A stretch of 35,949 nt of DNA from an uncultured Clostridia bacterium (GTDB lineage Bacteria > Bacillota > Clostridia > UBA1381). Position 1 is the stretch's first letter. Each line of letters begins with the position of its first letter. Shown here one piece after another: positions 15,813 to 22,549 of the stretch. Both the position numbers and the translations under genes were made by a program. The stretch lies in contig CANRAG010000014.1 of NCBI GenBank assembly GCA_947628515.1, positions 1 to 35,949 of the forward strand. Direction: 5' to 3'. Under the pieces are notes generated by a model. It searched no databases, was not told where the DNA came from, and worked only from the letters and a program-made list of their open reading frames with translations.

Positions 15813-16202
15813 ATGACAGCGGATTTCTCAATAGGCTTAGTGGAGATTAGCGGTCTCGGCGACGCGATTATCATGCTCGATGATATGTGCAAGGCGGCCG
15901 AGGTAGAGTTTGTGGCAACCGAGCGAAAGCTCGGCGGCAGGCTTGTTACAATAGTGGTAAAGGGCGAGATTTCAGCGGTAAAAGCGGCGGTCGAAGCGGG
16001 CGTCGCGGCGGCAAAATCCTTTGGCACCTTCAAGGCGGCACAGGTGATTGCAAGACCGCATTTGGAAATTCTCCCGTATCTGCATCTTGACGAGAAGAAG
16101 GACGTAGCTCCCAACTCCGAATCGGCGGCAACGCATGTCGGTCCGGTGGCGGAGCCAAAGCCCAAAACGGCAAGGCGCGGCAGACCGAGAAAAAAGGCGT
16201 AA
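15813..16202 (+). CDS. BMC-H shell protein with AT-hook-like basic tail
   Basis: Residues 5-92 are a BMC domain (IGLVEISGLGDAIIMLDDMC, then VVKGEISAVKAAVEAGVAAA, then VIARPHLEILPYL). The pore motif is altered to KLGGRLV, placing an arginine next to the usual glycines. Residues 95-129 form a Pro/Ala/Lys-rich tail that ends in RRGRPRKKA. The core RGRP is the AT-hook DNA-binding signature. EutK and PduK are known shell proteins with C-terminal extensions, EutK having a nucleic-acid-binding-like fold, but an AT-hook-like end is not something I recall for this family. Whether it binds DNA, RNA, acidic cargo or a cytoskeletal partner is open. Ribosome site AAGGGGGAA. Confidence 0.92.
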   Translation: MTADFSIGLVEISGLGDAIIMLDDMCKAAEVEFVATERKLGGRLVTIVVKGEISAVKAAVEAGVAAAKSFGTFKAAQVIARPHLEILPYLHLDEKKDVAPNSESAATHVGPVAEPKPKTARRGRPRKKA

Positions 16203-16218
16203 GCCGAAAAAAATCGTA

Positions 16219-16239
16219 TTAAGGCGCGAAGCGCTTTAA
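16219..16239 (+). promoter_or_regulatory. Intercistronic hairpin 1 in the BMC operon
   Basis: TTAAGGCGC and GCGCTTTAA pair over 9 bases (one G-U) around a GAA loop, within the 99-base gap between the third and fourth BMC-H genes. There is no T-run, so it is not a normal terminator; RNA stabilisation or processing is more likely. Confidence 0.55.
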
Positions 16240-16301
16240 GATATAAAACAATATTAACAAAGTAAAATAAGGGCACAGCCCAAAAACAGGAGGAAAATAA
16301 A

Positions 16302-16580
16302 ATGGCAGTAGAAGCATTAGGTATGGTTGAGACAAGAGGTCTCGTAGCGGCAATCGAAGCGGCGGATGCAATGGTAAAGGCAGCTAACGTAACGCTTATC
16401 GGTACAGAGAGAATAGGTTCAGGTCTTGTAACCGTAATGGTAAGAGGCGACGTAGGCGCTGTTCAGGCGGCTACAGACGCGGGTTCTGCAGCGGGTTCAA
16501 GACTTGGCGAGCTCATATCGGTACACGTAATTCCGCGTCCGCACAACGACGTTGAGAAAATTCTCCCGTCACTCGACTAA
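16302..16580 (+). CDS. Canonical BMC-H shell protein (PduA/PduJ-like), second copy
   Basis: A 92-residue hexameric shell protein with textbook BMC-H sequence: [20 protein letters not shown], the pore motif RIGSGLV (about 38-44), [17 protein letters not shown], and the ending [16 protein letters not shown]. It is closer to generic PduA/PduJ/EutM proteins than the other three copies. A near-ideal AGGAGG site lies 8 bases before the ATG. Unlike its neighbours it has long gaps on both sides (99 and 82 bases), each containing a hairpin. This suggests its message may be separately stabilised and that it may be the most abundant shell subunit. Confidence 0.96.
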   Translation: MAVEALGMVETRGLVAAIEAADAMVKAANVTLIGTERIGSGLVTVMVRGDVGAVQAATDAGSAAGSRLGELISVHVIPRPHNDVEKILPSLD

Positions 16581-16581
16581 T

Positions 16582-16646
16582 TAATAGATAACATGTTAAA
16601 CATGCGTGTGTATGTCTTTTAAGGCATACATACGCAATATCTATTA
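16582..16646 (+). promoter_or_regulatory. Intercistronic hairpin 2 in the BMC operon
   Basis: Outer arms TAATAGATA and TATCTATTA (9 perfect pairs) enclose inner arms GCGTGTGTATGTC and GGCATACATACGC (13 pairs including two G-U) around a TTTTAA loop. It begins right after the stop of the fourth BMC-H gene and ends 4 bases before the pduL ribosome site. No U-tract follows, so it looks like a 3'-end stabiliser or processing site, or a partial Rho-independent pause. Confidence 0.7.
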
Positions 16647-16662
16647 TTATAGGAGGGATATT

Positions 16663-17298
16663 GTGGCAACACTGGAAGAGCTTATTACAAACGCCGTAAT
16701 AGCCACTCTTCAGAAAAAAGAGGAAGAGGATGTAGTAAAAATCGGCGTTTCGGCAAGACATGTGCATCTCAGCCGCAAGGATTGTGACGCTCTTTTTGGC
16801 GAGGGCTATGAGCTTCATAGGAAGAAGGAGCTTATGGGCGGTCAATTTGCCGCCGAGGAGTGCGTTACTATTGTAAGTCCCAACCTTCGTTCAATCGAGA
16901 ATGTAAGGGTATTGGGCCCGCTCAGAAAAGAGAGTCAGGTTGAGATTTCAAGAACGGACACATTCAAGCTGAAAAACAGTCCGCCGGTAAGACCGTCGGG
17001 ACAGCTTAAGGGTTCCGCGCCCATGGCTATTGTCGGACCGAAGGGAAGCATATACCTTAACGAATGTTGCATTATAGCGAACAGACATATCCATTTACCG
17101 CCGTCGCTTGCCGATAAGTACGGCGTAAAGGATAACGACCTCGTAGATGTTGAGGTTCAGACTGGCAAGCCGACACGCTTTTATGACGTGCAGGTTAGAG
17201 TTCACGAGAGCTTTACGCCGGAAATGCACATCGACACCGACGACGCGAACGCCTGCGCTTTAAAGACAGGCGATATAATAAAGATACTTACAAAATAG
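16663..17298 (+). CDS. pduL: PduL phosphate acyltransferase (phosphotransacylase)
   Basis: Converts acyl-CoA plus phosphate to acyl-phosphate and recycles CoA within the compartment. Zinc-binding histidines of the family are visible: His33 and His35 in SARHVHLS, His142 and His144 in IIANRHIHLP, and His189 in PEMHIDTDDANA. The block VRVLGPLRKESQVEISRTD is characteristic. The likely start is GTG at 16663, with AGGAGGG five bases upstream; an in-frame ATG at 16606 lies inside the hairpin before it and has no ribosome site. From the GTG the N-terminus (TLEELITNAVIATLQKK) is an amphipathic encapsulation-type helix, as in other BMC PduL proteins. At 211 residues it is full length. Confidence 0.95.
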   Translation: MATLEELITNAVIATLQKKEEEDVVKIGVSARHVHLSRKDCDALFGEGYELHRKKELMGGQFAAEECVTIVSPNLRSIENVRVLGPLRKESQVEISRTDTFKLKNSPPVRPSGQLKGSAPMAIVGPKGSIYLNECCIIANRHIHLPPSLADKYGVKDNDLVDVEVQTGKPTRFYDVQVRVHESFTPEMHIDTDDANACALKTGDIIKILTK

Positions 17299-17299
17299 G

Positions 17300-17370
17300 T
17301 TTAAATAAAATCGGCCGTTTTGCAAGTCCGCGCTTTGGCGAACCGCAAAACCGGAACGATTTTATTTAAA
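17300..17370 (+). promoter_or_regulatory. Intercistronic hairpin 3a (long inverted repeat after pduL)
   Basis: TTTAAATAAAATCG (17300-17313) and CGATTTTATTTAAA (17357-17370) are perfect 14-base arms. Inside them CCGTTTTGC and GCAAAACCGG pair with a single bulge, giving one stem of about 23 pairs closed by a short GC-rich tip. It begins two bases after the pduL stop. On the plus strand the 3' arm is followed by TCCTGC rather than a T-run. Confidence 0.8.
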
Positions 17371-17379
17371 TCCTGCTGT

Positions 17380-17466
17380 CTGCAATTTCCCGAATCGAGT
17401 GCGGAAACACACATCATCGGGTTCGGACATAAAACGGTTTTTGCATGGCTATTCGGCGAATTGCAG
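17380..17466 (+). promoter_or_regulatory. Intercistronic hairpin 3b (leader of the vertex protein gene)
   Basis: CTGCAATTTCCCGAAT (17380-17395) and ATTCGGCGAATTGCAG (17451-17466) pair over 14 of 16 bases around a 55-base loop that has further pairing potential. The 3' arm ends right against the GAAAGGA ribosome site of the vertex protein gene. Together with hairpin 3a it fills the 183-base gap. Confidence 0.6.
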
Positions 17467-17481
17467 AAAGGATTGATTTAT

Positions 17482-17742
17482 ATGATTTTAGGAAGAGTAT
17501 ACGGAAGCGTAGTTTCAACGCACAAGCTCCAATCGCTTGTGGGCAGTAAATTTATGCTTGTTCAGTGCATAGAAAACAACAAGTTGCTTGACAAATATCT
17601 CGTTGCCGTTGACGGCGTTGGCGCCGGAATAGGCGAGGATGTTATTATCGCGCAGGGTTCAAGCGCAAGAATGGGTATGAGCGATAAAAACGCCCCTGTC
17701 GATGCGCTGATAGTAGGAATTTTGGATGAAAAACAGGTGTAA
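17482..17742 (+). CDS. BMC pentameric vertex protein (PduN/EutN/CcmL family)
   Basis: BMC-P protein that forms pentamers and caps the vertices of the icosahedral shell. Starting at the ATG at 17482, which has GAAAGGA upstream, the product is 86 residues, the normal size. Family features are MILGRVYGSVVSTHKLQSLV at the start, KFMLVQCI, LVAVDGVGAGIGEDVIIAQG in the centre and a VDALIVGILDE ending. The frame stays open further upstream through the intercistronic hairpins, but that part has no ribosome site and does not resemble the family, so a longer start is rejected. Vertices are needed in far smaller number than facets, which fits its place behind structured spacers. Confidence 0.95.
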   Translation: MILGRVYGSVVSTHKLQSLVGSKFMLVQCIENNKLLDKYLVAVDGVGAGIGEDVIIAQGSSARMGMSDKNAPVDALIVGILDEKQV

Positions 17743-17803
17743 TATCTGTTATTACTATATATTTTTTGAATGAGAATTCAAACTGAACGGAGTGAGCACA
17801 GCT

Positions 17804-19138
17804 ATGAATTTGGAAGAGCTTCAGAAGATTGTATATGAAGCGGGTATAGTCGGCGCGGGCGGCGCGGGTTTTCCCACCCATAGAAAATTTTCACAAAATG
17901 TTGAGCAGATAGTTGTAAACGCGGCCGAGTGTGAACCGTTAATGATGGTTGACCATCATATACTTGAGAGCCATCTTCGGGAGCTGGTTGAAGCCCTTAA
18001 TCTTTTGTGCGACGTTATGGACGCTAAAGAAGCCATAATCGGCATAAAGAGCAAGAATATGCACCTTTTGGATTCGGGCATTGTCGCGTCGTTAAAGAGG
18101 TCGCGTATAAAGATAAAGGAAATCCCCGACGTTTATCCCGCCGGCGACGAGGTTGTGCTTACATATGAAACGACGGGAAAAATCATTCCGGAAGGCGCTA
18201 TTCCGGTAATGGTCGGAGTTATGGTTATCAATGTCGAAACGGTATATAACATATACAAGGCCGTAAATGAGTCGGAGCCGGTAATATACAAGTATGTCAC
18301 GATAGGCGGCGATGTGCCGAAGGATATAACTGTAAAGGTTCCGGTCGGCATGAAGATAATCGACCTTTTTAACGCCGTAGGCTACGGGAATTTAGACGGC
18401 AAAGAGGTTATAAACGGCGGGCCCATGATGGGGAAGCTTGTGGATTTGGAGACCGACGTCATAACAAAGACGACAAAGGGACTTCTGGTATTCCCGAAAA
18501 CACATGGGATAGTACAGAGAATAAAGATGCCGGTAAATGTGGCGCTAAAGCGCTCATCGGCGGCATGCTGCGGCTGTACTATGTGCAGTGATTTATGTCC
18601 GCGATACCTTTTAGGCTATAATTTGCAGGTACATAAGACGGTGCGCGCGGCGGGTCACGGCGAGGTCAGGGATACCGAGGCGTTTTTGCAGAACGCGCTT
18701 TGTTGCGGATGTGGAATTTGCTCCGTAATCGCCTGTCAGCAGAACATACTCCCGTCAAAGGTTTCGATGGAGATTAAGGCCGCGCTTGGCAGAAACGGTC
18801 TGAAGCGTCAGAACAATATCAAGCCCGAAACAGTGCGTCCCGAACGCGCGTCAAGACTTGTTTCGTCAAACAAGCTCATTGACCGTTTGGGAATAAGACG
18901 GTACGTCAAGCCGAGGGTTGAAAAGATTGACATGGAATTTAACCCGAATACGGTATATATAGAATTAAGTCAGCATGTGGGCAAGCCGGCAAAAGCCACG
19001 GTAAAGGTTGGCGACAGAGTTTTAAAAGGTCAAACGGTTGCGGCAGTTGACTATAATGAGCTTGGAACCTGTATGCATGCGAGCATTGACGGAACCGTAA
19101 CGGCGGTTACGGACAGATTTGTGGTAATCGGAAGGTAA
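17804..19138 (+). CDS. PduS-like RnfC-type flavin/iron-sulfur oxidoreductase
   Basis: Electron-transfer protein related to RnfC. The N-terminus has the glycine-rich GAGGAGFPTHRK and the VVNAAECEPLMMVDH block of the RnfC/NuoF nucleotide and flavin region (about 17-52). An SLBB-type domain lies in the middle. Two [4Fe-4S] clusters are predicted from CCGCTMCSDLCP (about 255-266) and CCGCGICSVIAC (about 300-311). The C-terminal part (about 365-444) is a barrel-sandwich-like domain. In Pdu systems PduS reduces cobalamin; here no B12 enzyme is seen, so a role in exporting or importing electrons with the PduT-like shell protein is more likely. I chose the ATG at 17804; a GTG at 17792 is in frame but has no ribosome site. 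Length 444. Confidence 0.93.
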   Translation: MNLEELQKIVYEAGIVGAGGAGFPTHRKFSQNVEQIVVNAAECEPLMMVDHHILESHLRELVEALNLLCDVMDAKEAIIGIKSKNMHLLDSGIVASLKRSRIKIKEIPDVYPAGDEVVLTYETTGKIIPEGAIPVMVGVMVINVETVYNIYKAVNESEPVIYKYVTIGGDVPKDITVKVPVGMKIIDLFNAVGYGNLDGKEVINGGPMMGKLVDLETDVITKTTKGLLVFPKTHGIVQRIKMPVNVALKRSSAACCGCTMCSDLCPRYLLGYNLQVHKTVRAAGHGEVRDTEAFLQNALCCGCGICSVIACQQNILPSKVSMEIKAALGRNGLKRQNNIKPETVRPERASRLVSSNKLIDRLGIRRYVKPRVEKIDMEFNPNTVYIELSQHVGKPAKATVKVGDRVLKGQTVAAVDYNELGTCMHASIDGTVTAVTDRFVVIGR

Positions 19139-19150
19139 GGGTGAGACATA

Positions 19151-19696
19151 ATGAACGCAATAGGAGTAGTTGAGTGTAAAAACGTGTCGAAGGGCATTGT
19201 GGTTACGGATGAAATGCTAAAGAGCGCGGGTATAACGCTGCTTTCATCGGGCGCCGTATGTCCGGGTAAATATGTAACGATAGTCGGCGGCGAGCTTTCG
19301 GCAATCCACGCGTCGGTTGACCGCGCGGGCATAATAGCCGGAGACGATCTCATAGACACCTTCGTTATCGGTAATCTCGGCAAGAACGTGCTTGAGGCGG
19401 TAGCCGGTTCGATCGAGGTAACGCGTAAGCGTGCTTTGGGAATAATAGAAACCTTCACGGCCGCGAGCGCGATTGAGGCGGCGGATGCGGCGGTGAAATC
19501 TGGATACATAGAGCTTATAGAAATAAGACTTGCCCGCGGCATGGGCGGTAAGTGTTTCATAACGCTCACAGGCGACGTAAGCGATGTAAGAGCTGCGGTG
19601 GACGCCGGAGCCTTGCTTGCGTCGGAAAAGGGATTGCTTATAAACACCGAGGTAATCGCGAACCCGCACGAGGAATTGTGGGATTCAATTCTGTAA
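19151..19696 (+). CDS. PduT-like trimeric BMC-T shell protein
   Basis: Two tandem BMC domains (about 1-85 and 92-181) form a pseudohexameric trimer. The first domain carries Cys37 in SSGAVCPGKY, matching the position of the PduT cysteine that, at the three-fold axis, coordinates a single [4Fe-4S] cluster. The second domain is canonical (ALGIIETFTAASAIEAADAA). At 181 residues it is full length. It follows the PduS-like gene by 12 bases. The pairing of an Fe-S shell pore with an Fe-S flavoprotein is the usual PduS/PduT electron conduit, so a redox link across the shell is a reasonable inference. Last gene of the operon. Confidence 0.94.
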   Translation: MNAIGVVECKNVSKGIVVTDEMLKSAGITLLSSGAVCPGKYVTIVGGELSAIHASVDRAGIIAGDDLIDTFVIGNLGKNVLEAVAGSIEVTRKRALGIIETFTAASAIEAADAAVKSGYIELIEIRLARGMGGKCFITLTGDVSDVRAAVDAGALLASEKGLLINTEVIANPHEELWDSIL

Positions 19697-19710
19697 ACAT
19701 ATGAACAATA

Positions 19711-19736
19711 AAAAGGGGCCATATACGGCCCCTTTT
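19711..19736. terminator. Bidirectional intrinsic terminator after the BMC operon
   Basis: AAAAGGGGCC and GGCCCCTTTT form a perfect 10-base-pair stem around ATATAC, with U-runs both ways. It ends the BMC transcript and also the convergent ABC transporter transcript, whose last stop codon is at 19743. Confidence 0.93.
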
Positions 19737-19742
19737 GTATTA

Positions 19743-20537
19743 TCAGTTTAATAATGCTCTGTCGTTTGAAAATTCTTCGCCGCTTATATCCGCAAACTTT
19801 TTAAGAAGGTCGTCAACCGTGAGATTTCTTTTTTCCTCACCGCTGACGTCGTAGATTATACGTCCCTCATGCATCATTATAAGCCTGTTTCCGTGGGTTA
19901 TTGCGTCGTTCATGTTATGCGTAATCATCATTGCCGTGAGCTTGTTCTCCGCGATAAACATATCCGAAAGGTCGAGAACGGTCGCGGCGGTTTTCGGGTC
20001 GAGCGCGGCGGTGTGCTCGTCTAAAAGGAGAAGCTTCGGCCTTTGCAAAACAGCCATAAGCAGCGTCAGCGCCTGGCGCTGTCCACCGGAAAGCAGGCCG
20101 ACCTTGGTGGTTATTCTGTCCTCAAGTCCCAGACCGAGCTGACTTAGCATCTCTTTATAAAGTTTCATTTCCTTGTGAGGCATGGCCCATTTAAGACCGC
20201 GTCTTTTGCCGCGCCTTAGCGCCAGTGACATGTTTTCCGCAATCTGCATATCCGCGGCGGTACCCATCATGGGGTCCTGGAAAACGCGGCCGAGATATTG
20301 CGCGCGTTTATGCTCCGGATATTTTGTAATGTTCATGCCGTCTATTACGATGCTGCCACTGTCGAGCGGAAAGACTCCGCATATACTGTTTAGCAGCGTT
20401 GATTTTCCCGCGCCGTTTCCGCCGATAATGGTTACAAAATCACCCTCGTTAAGATGAAGATCAACGCCGTTGAGCGCTTGTTTTTCGTTTACCGTGCCCT
20501 TGTTGAAGGTTTTATAAATTCCGTTTACACTAAGCAT
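19743..20537 (-). CDS. ABC transporter ATP-binding protein (TrpX/LivF-type system)
   Basis: Cytoplasmic ATPase that powers the transporter encoded upstream. Motifs in order: Walker A GGNGAGKST (39-47), Q-loop in RVFQDP (about 84-89), signature LSGGQ (149-153), Walker B LLLLDE (169-174) followed by HTAALDPKT, and the switch histidine in ITHNMNDA. Length of 264 residues is normal. The ATG overlaps the permease stop by one base (TAATG), so the two are translationally coupled. Third gene of a leftward operon ending at the shared terminator. The substrate cannot be told from the ATPase. Confidence 0.95.
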   Translation of the reverse strand: MLSVNGIYKTFNKGTVNEKQALNGVDLHLNEGDFVTIIGGNGAGKSTLLNSICGVFPLDSGSIVIDGMNITKYPEHKRAQYLGRVFQDPMMGTAADMQIAENMSLALRRGKRRGLKWAMPHKEMKLYKEMLSQLGLGLEDRITTKVGLLSGGQRQALTLLMAVLQRPKLLLLDEHTAALDPKTAATVLDLSDMFIAENKLTAMMITHNMNDAITHGNRLIMMHEGRIIYDVSGEEKRNLTVDDLLKKFADISGEEFSNDRALLN

Positions 20538-21433
20538 TATACACCCTCCTTTGACGAACCCTTCTGTGCAAGCTTGCGTTTCCAGTACGGGATTCCCAAA
20601 AATACCGCAACCACCAATGCCGAGAACATTTTAAGGTCGTTTGCGTTAAGTCCCATTTTAAGAACAAGGGTAATAACGATGTAGTAGATAATTCCTCCGA
20701 ATACGGCGGATAAAAGGATCAACGCGAAGTTCTTAAATATCTTTCCGAAAATAACCTCGCCTATAATAACCGCGGCAAGCCCGATAACTATAGCGCCGCG
20801 CCCCATATTTATATCCGCGAAGCCCTGGTACTGCGAGAGCAGCGCGCCCGACAGCGCGACTATTCCGTTTGAAAGTATAAGACCGATAATCTTGTTTGTG
20901 TCAGTGTTTATACCGTTTGCGCGTGACATATTCGGATTACAGCCGGTGGCTCTTAAGGAATGTCCAAGCTCGGTGCCGAAGAACCAATAAAGTATCGCGA
21001 TAAGGATAACGGCGAATATTGAGCCGAAAATGAGCGCGTACGGAATATTTCTCAAAGACAGCAGTATATCGTACTTCTCAACGGATAGGGGCAGATTAGC
21101 CTTCTGTGACATAATTCGAAGGTTTACGGAATACAGAATGAGCTGTGTAAGTATTCCCGCTAAAATTGCGGGTATTCCGAATTTTGTATTAAAAAGACCT
21201 GTTATAAGCCCTGCCGCGCAGCCGGCGGCAAAGGCTATGAGCATGGCAAGCCATACGTTCATCCCCGATGTGACGCAAACCACCATTGTCGCGCCGCCTG
21301 TCGCCATTGTTCCATCAACCGTGAGGTCGGCCACATCCAGAATTCTGAATGTTATATACACGCCTATTGCCATTATGCCCCATATAATTCCCTGAGCTAT
21401 CGCGCCCGGCATTGCGTTTAAGAATCCAAGCAT
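20537..21433 (-). CDS. ABC transporter permease, branched-chain type (BPD_transp_2)
   Basis: Integral membrane subunit of the same importer, with about eight predicted transmembrane helices over 298 residues. Family features include ILDVADLTVDGTMATGGA near residue 31 and LRATGCNPNMSRANGINTDT (about 160-180), the cytoplasmic coupling region found in permeases paired with TrpX-type binding proteins. The C-terminus is short and basic (KRKLAQKGSSKEGV). It lies 87 bases behind the binding-protein gene with a strong hairpin between them, and its ribosome site GAAGGAG is good. Confidence 0.93.
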   Translation of the reverse strand: MLGFLNAMPGAIAQGIIWGIMAIGVYITFRILDVADLTVDGTMATGGATMVVCVTSGMNVWLAMLIAFAAGCAAGLITGLFNTKFGIPAILAGILTQLILYSVNLRIMSQKANLPLSVEKYDILLSLRNIPYALIFGSIFAVILIAILYWFFGTELGHSLRATGCNPNMSRANGINTDTNKIIGLILSNGIVALSGALLSQYQGFADINMGRGAIVIGLAAVIIGEVIFGKIFKNFALILLSAVFGGIIYYIVITLVLKMGLNANDLKMFSALVVAVFLGIPYWKRKLAQKGSSKEGV

Positions 21434-21468
21434 AAAATTCTCCTTCCATACTACCTGTAATTCGGGGA

Positions 21469-21503
21469 AAAATGCAATAGAGCATAGTGCTCTATTGCAT
21501 TTT
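21469..21503 (-). terminator. Read-through terminator between binding protein and permease
   Basis: On the minus strand AAAATGCAATAGAGCA and TGCTCTATTGCATTTT form a perfect 16-base-pair stem with a 3-base loop, followed by a U-rich TTTTT then CCCC. It sits inside the operon, 17 bases after the binding-protein stop. Such hairpins let the binding protein be made in excess over the membrane subunits. Confidence 0.85.
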
Positions 21504-21520
21504 CAAATTACCGTATTAAA

Positions 21521-22522
21521 TTATTCAGTTTCGAGCGCTTCATAGCCTTCCGGAATTGTTATACCCAGGCTTTCACATCTTGACGGAACATATTTCTTTG
21601 TCAAATCTGTCGCGTACTTGATTTCTGTTGTTGCGGGGTCGGCGCCGTTTACAAGAATATCATACGCCATTTCGCCCGCTATCTGGCCGAGACTGTAGTA
21701 TGAAATTGAAAGCGTTGCGATACCGCAGCCGGAGCAGATACCCTCCTCGCCCGCTATTACGGGGATATTGGCAGGATTTGCGATATTGGCAATAATCTCC
21801 GTGTTGGCGGCCGCCGTATTATCTGTCGGGATATAGAGCGCGTCGCTTTCGTCACATGCCGTCGTTGTTACGGCCGCAACGTCGTTTGAATCCGCGAACG
21901 GATACAGTTTTGCCGTATAACCGAGCTTACCGAGCTCCTCGGATACGATGTCCACCTGGTACTTTGAGTTAGGCTCGCTGGAGCAATAGAGAAGTCCGAT
22001 TGTTTTTATATCCGGAAGCAGCTCCTTAAACATTGCTGCCTGTTCCTCAAGCGGCGCAAGGTCGGATGTTCCGGTTATATTTCTGCCTGTTTTGCCTGTC
22101 CAGTCGTCAATATCGAGCGCCGTTGCATAGTCGGTGATGGATGTGCCGACAATCGGAATGGAGTCGGTCGCCGACGCCGCCGCCTGAAGTGAAGCCGTAG
22201 CGTTTGCAAAGATTAAATCCACGTTTGATGATACGAACTGGTTTACGATGGTTGAGCATGTGGCAGACTCGCCCGCGGCGTTCTGAAGATCGAACTCAAC
22301 GTTATCCTCGCCCAAAAGCTCGGTAAGCTTGTCTTCGAAACCCTGCGTCGCAGCGTCAAGAGCGTCGTGCTGAACCAACTGGCAAAGGCCGATTTTATAT
22401 ACCTTCTTCGAGCTGTCCGCTGTTGTTTCCGAACCGCTGTTGTCCGCGGTGCCGCAGCCCGCGAGCGCCGATACGGTCATTATGCCGGCTACGGATAATG
22501 CCGCTATCTTTTTAAAAATCAT
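21521..22522 (-). CDS. ABC transporter substrate-binding lipoprotein (TrpX-like, ABC_sub_bind family)
   Basis: Extracellular lipid-anchored binding protein. The signal peptide ends in a lipobox with Cys at about residue 23 (VSALAGC), followed by a Ser/Thr/Asp-rich linker. The mature part is a type I periplasmic-binding fold of the ABC_sub_bind family; recognisable stretches are YKIGLCQLVQHDALDAATQG, VGTSITDYATAL and SISYYSLGQIAGEMAYDIL. Known members bind tryptophan or related compounds, but many are uncharacterised, so the substrate is open. No T-box precedes it; the leader is only about 60 bases. Length of 333 residues is normal. First gene of the leftward operon with its own promoter at 22588-22616. 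Confidence 0.93.
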   Translation of the reverse strand: MIFKKIAALSVAGIMTVSALAGCGTADNSGSETTADSSKKVYKIGLCQLVQHDALDAATQGFEDKLTELLGEDNVEFDLQNAAGESATCSTIVNQFVSSNVDLIFANATASLQAAASATDSIPIVGTSITDYATALDIDDWTGKTGRNITGTSDLAPLEEQAAMFKELLPDIKTIGLLYCSSEPNSKYQVDIVSEELGKLGYTAKLYPFADSNDVAAVTTTACDESDALYIPTDNTAAANTEIIANIANPANIPVIAGEEGICSGCGIATLSISYYSLGQIAGEMAYDILVNGADPATTEIKYATDLTKKYVPSRCESLGITIPEGYEALETE

Positions 22523-22549
22523 TTTTAATACACCTCTCTTATATTATTT

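Noticed and set aside
16606-16662. Upstream ATG start for pduL
   Set aside because: It lies within intercistronic hairpin 2, lacks a ribosome site and adds a sequence unlike PduL. The GTG at 16663 has an ideal AGGAGGG and yields an encapsulation-type helix.
17320-17481. N-terminal extension of the vertex protein
   Set aside because: The frame is open only by chance through the hairpins; the family starts at MILGRV (17482), where a ribosome site is present.
19743-22522. ABC transporter as the sugar importer for the BMC pathway
   Set aside because: It is convergent, separately promoted and terminated, and its binding protein is of the TrpX-like type rather than a sugar-binding type; adjacency alone is not evidence.
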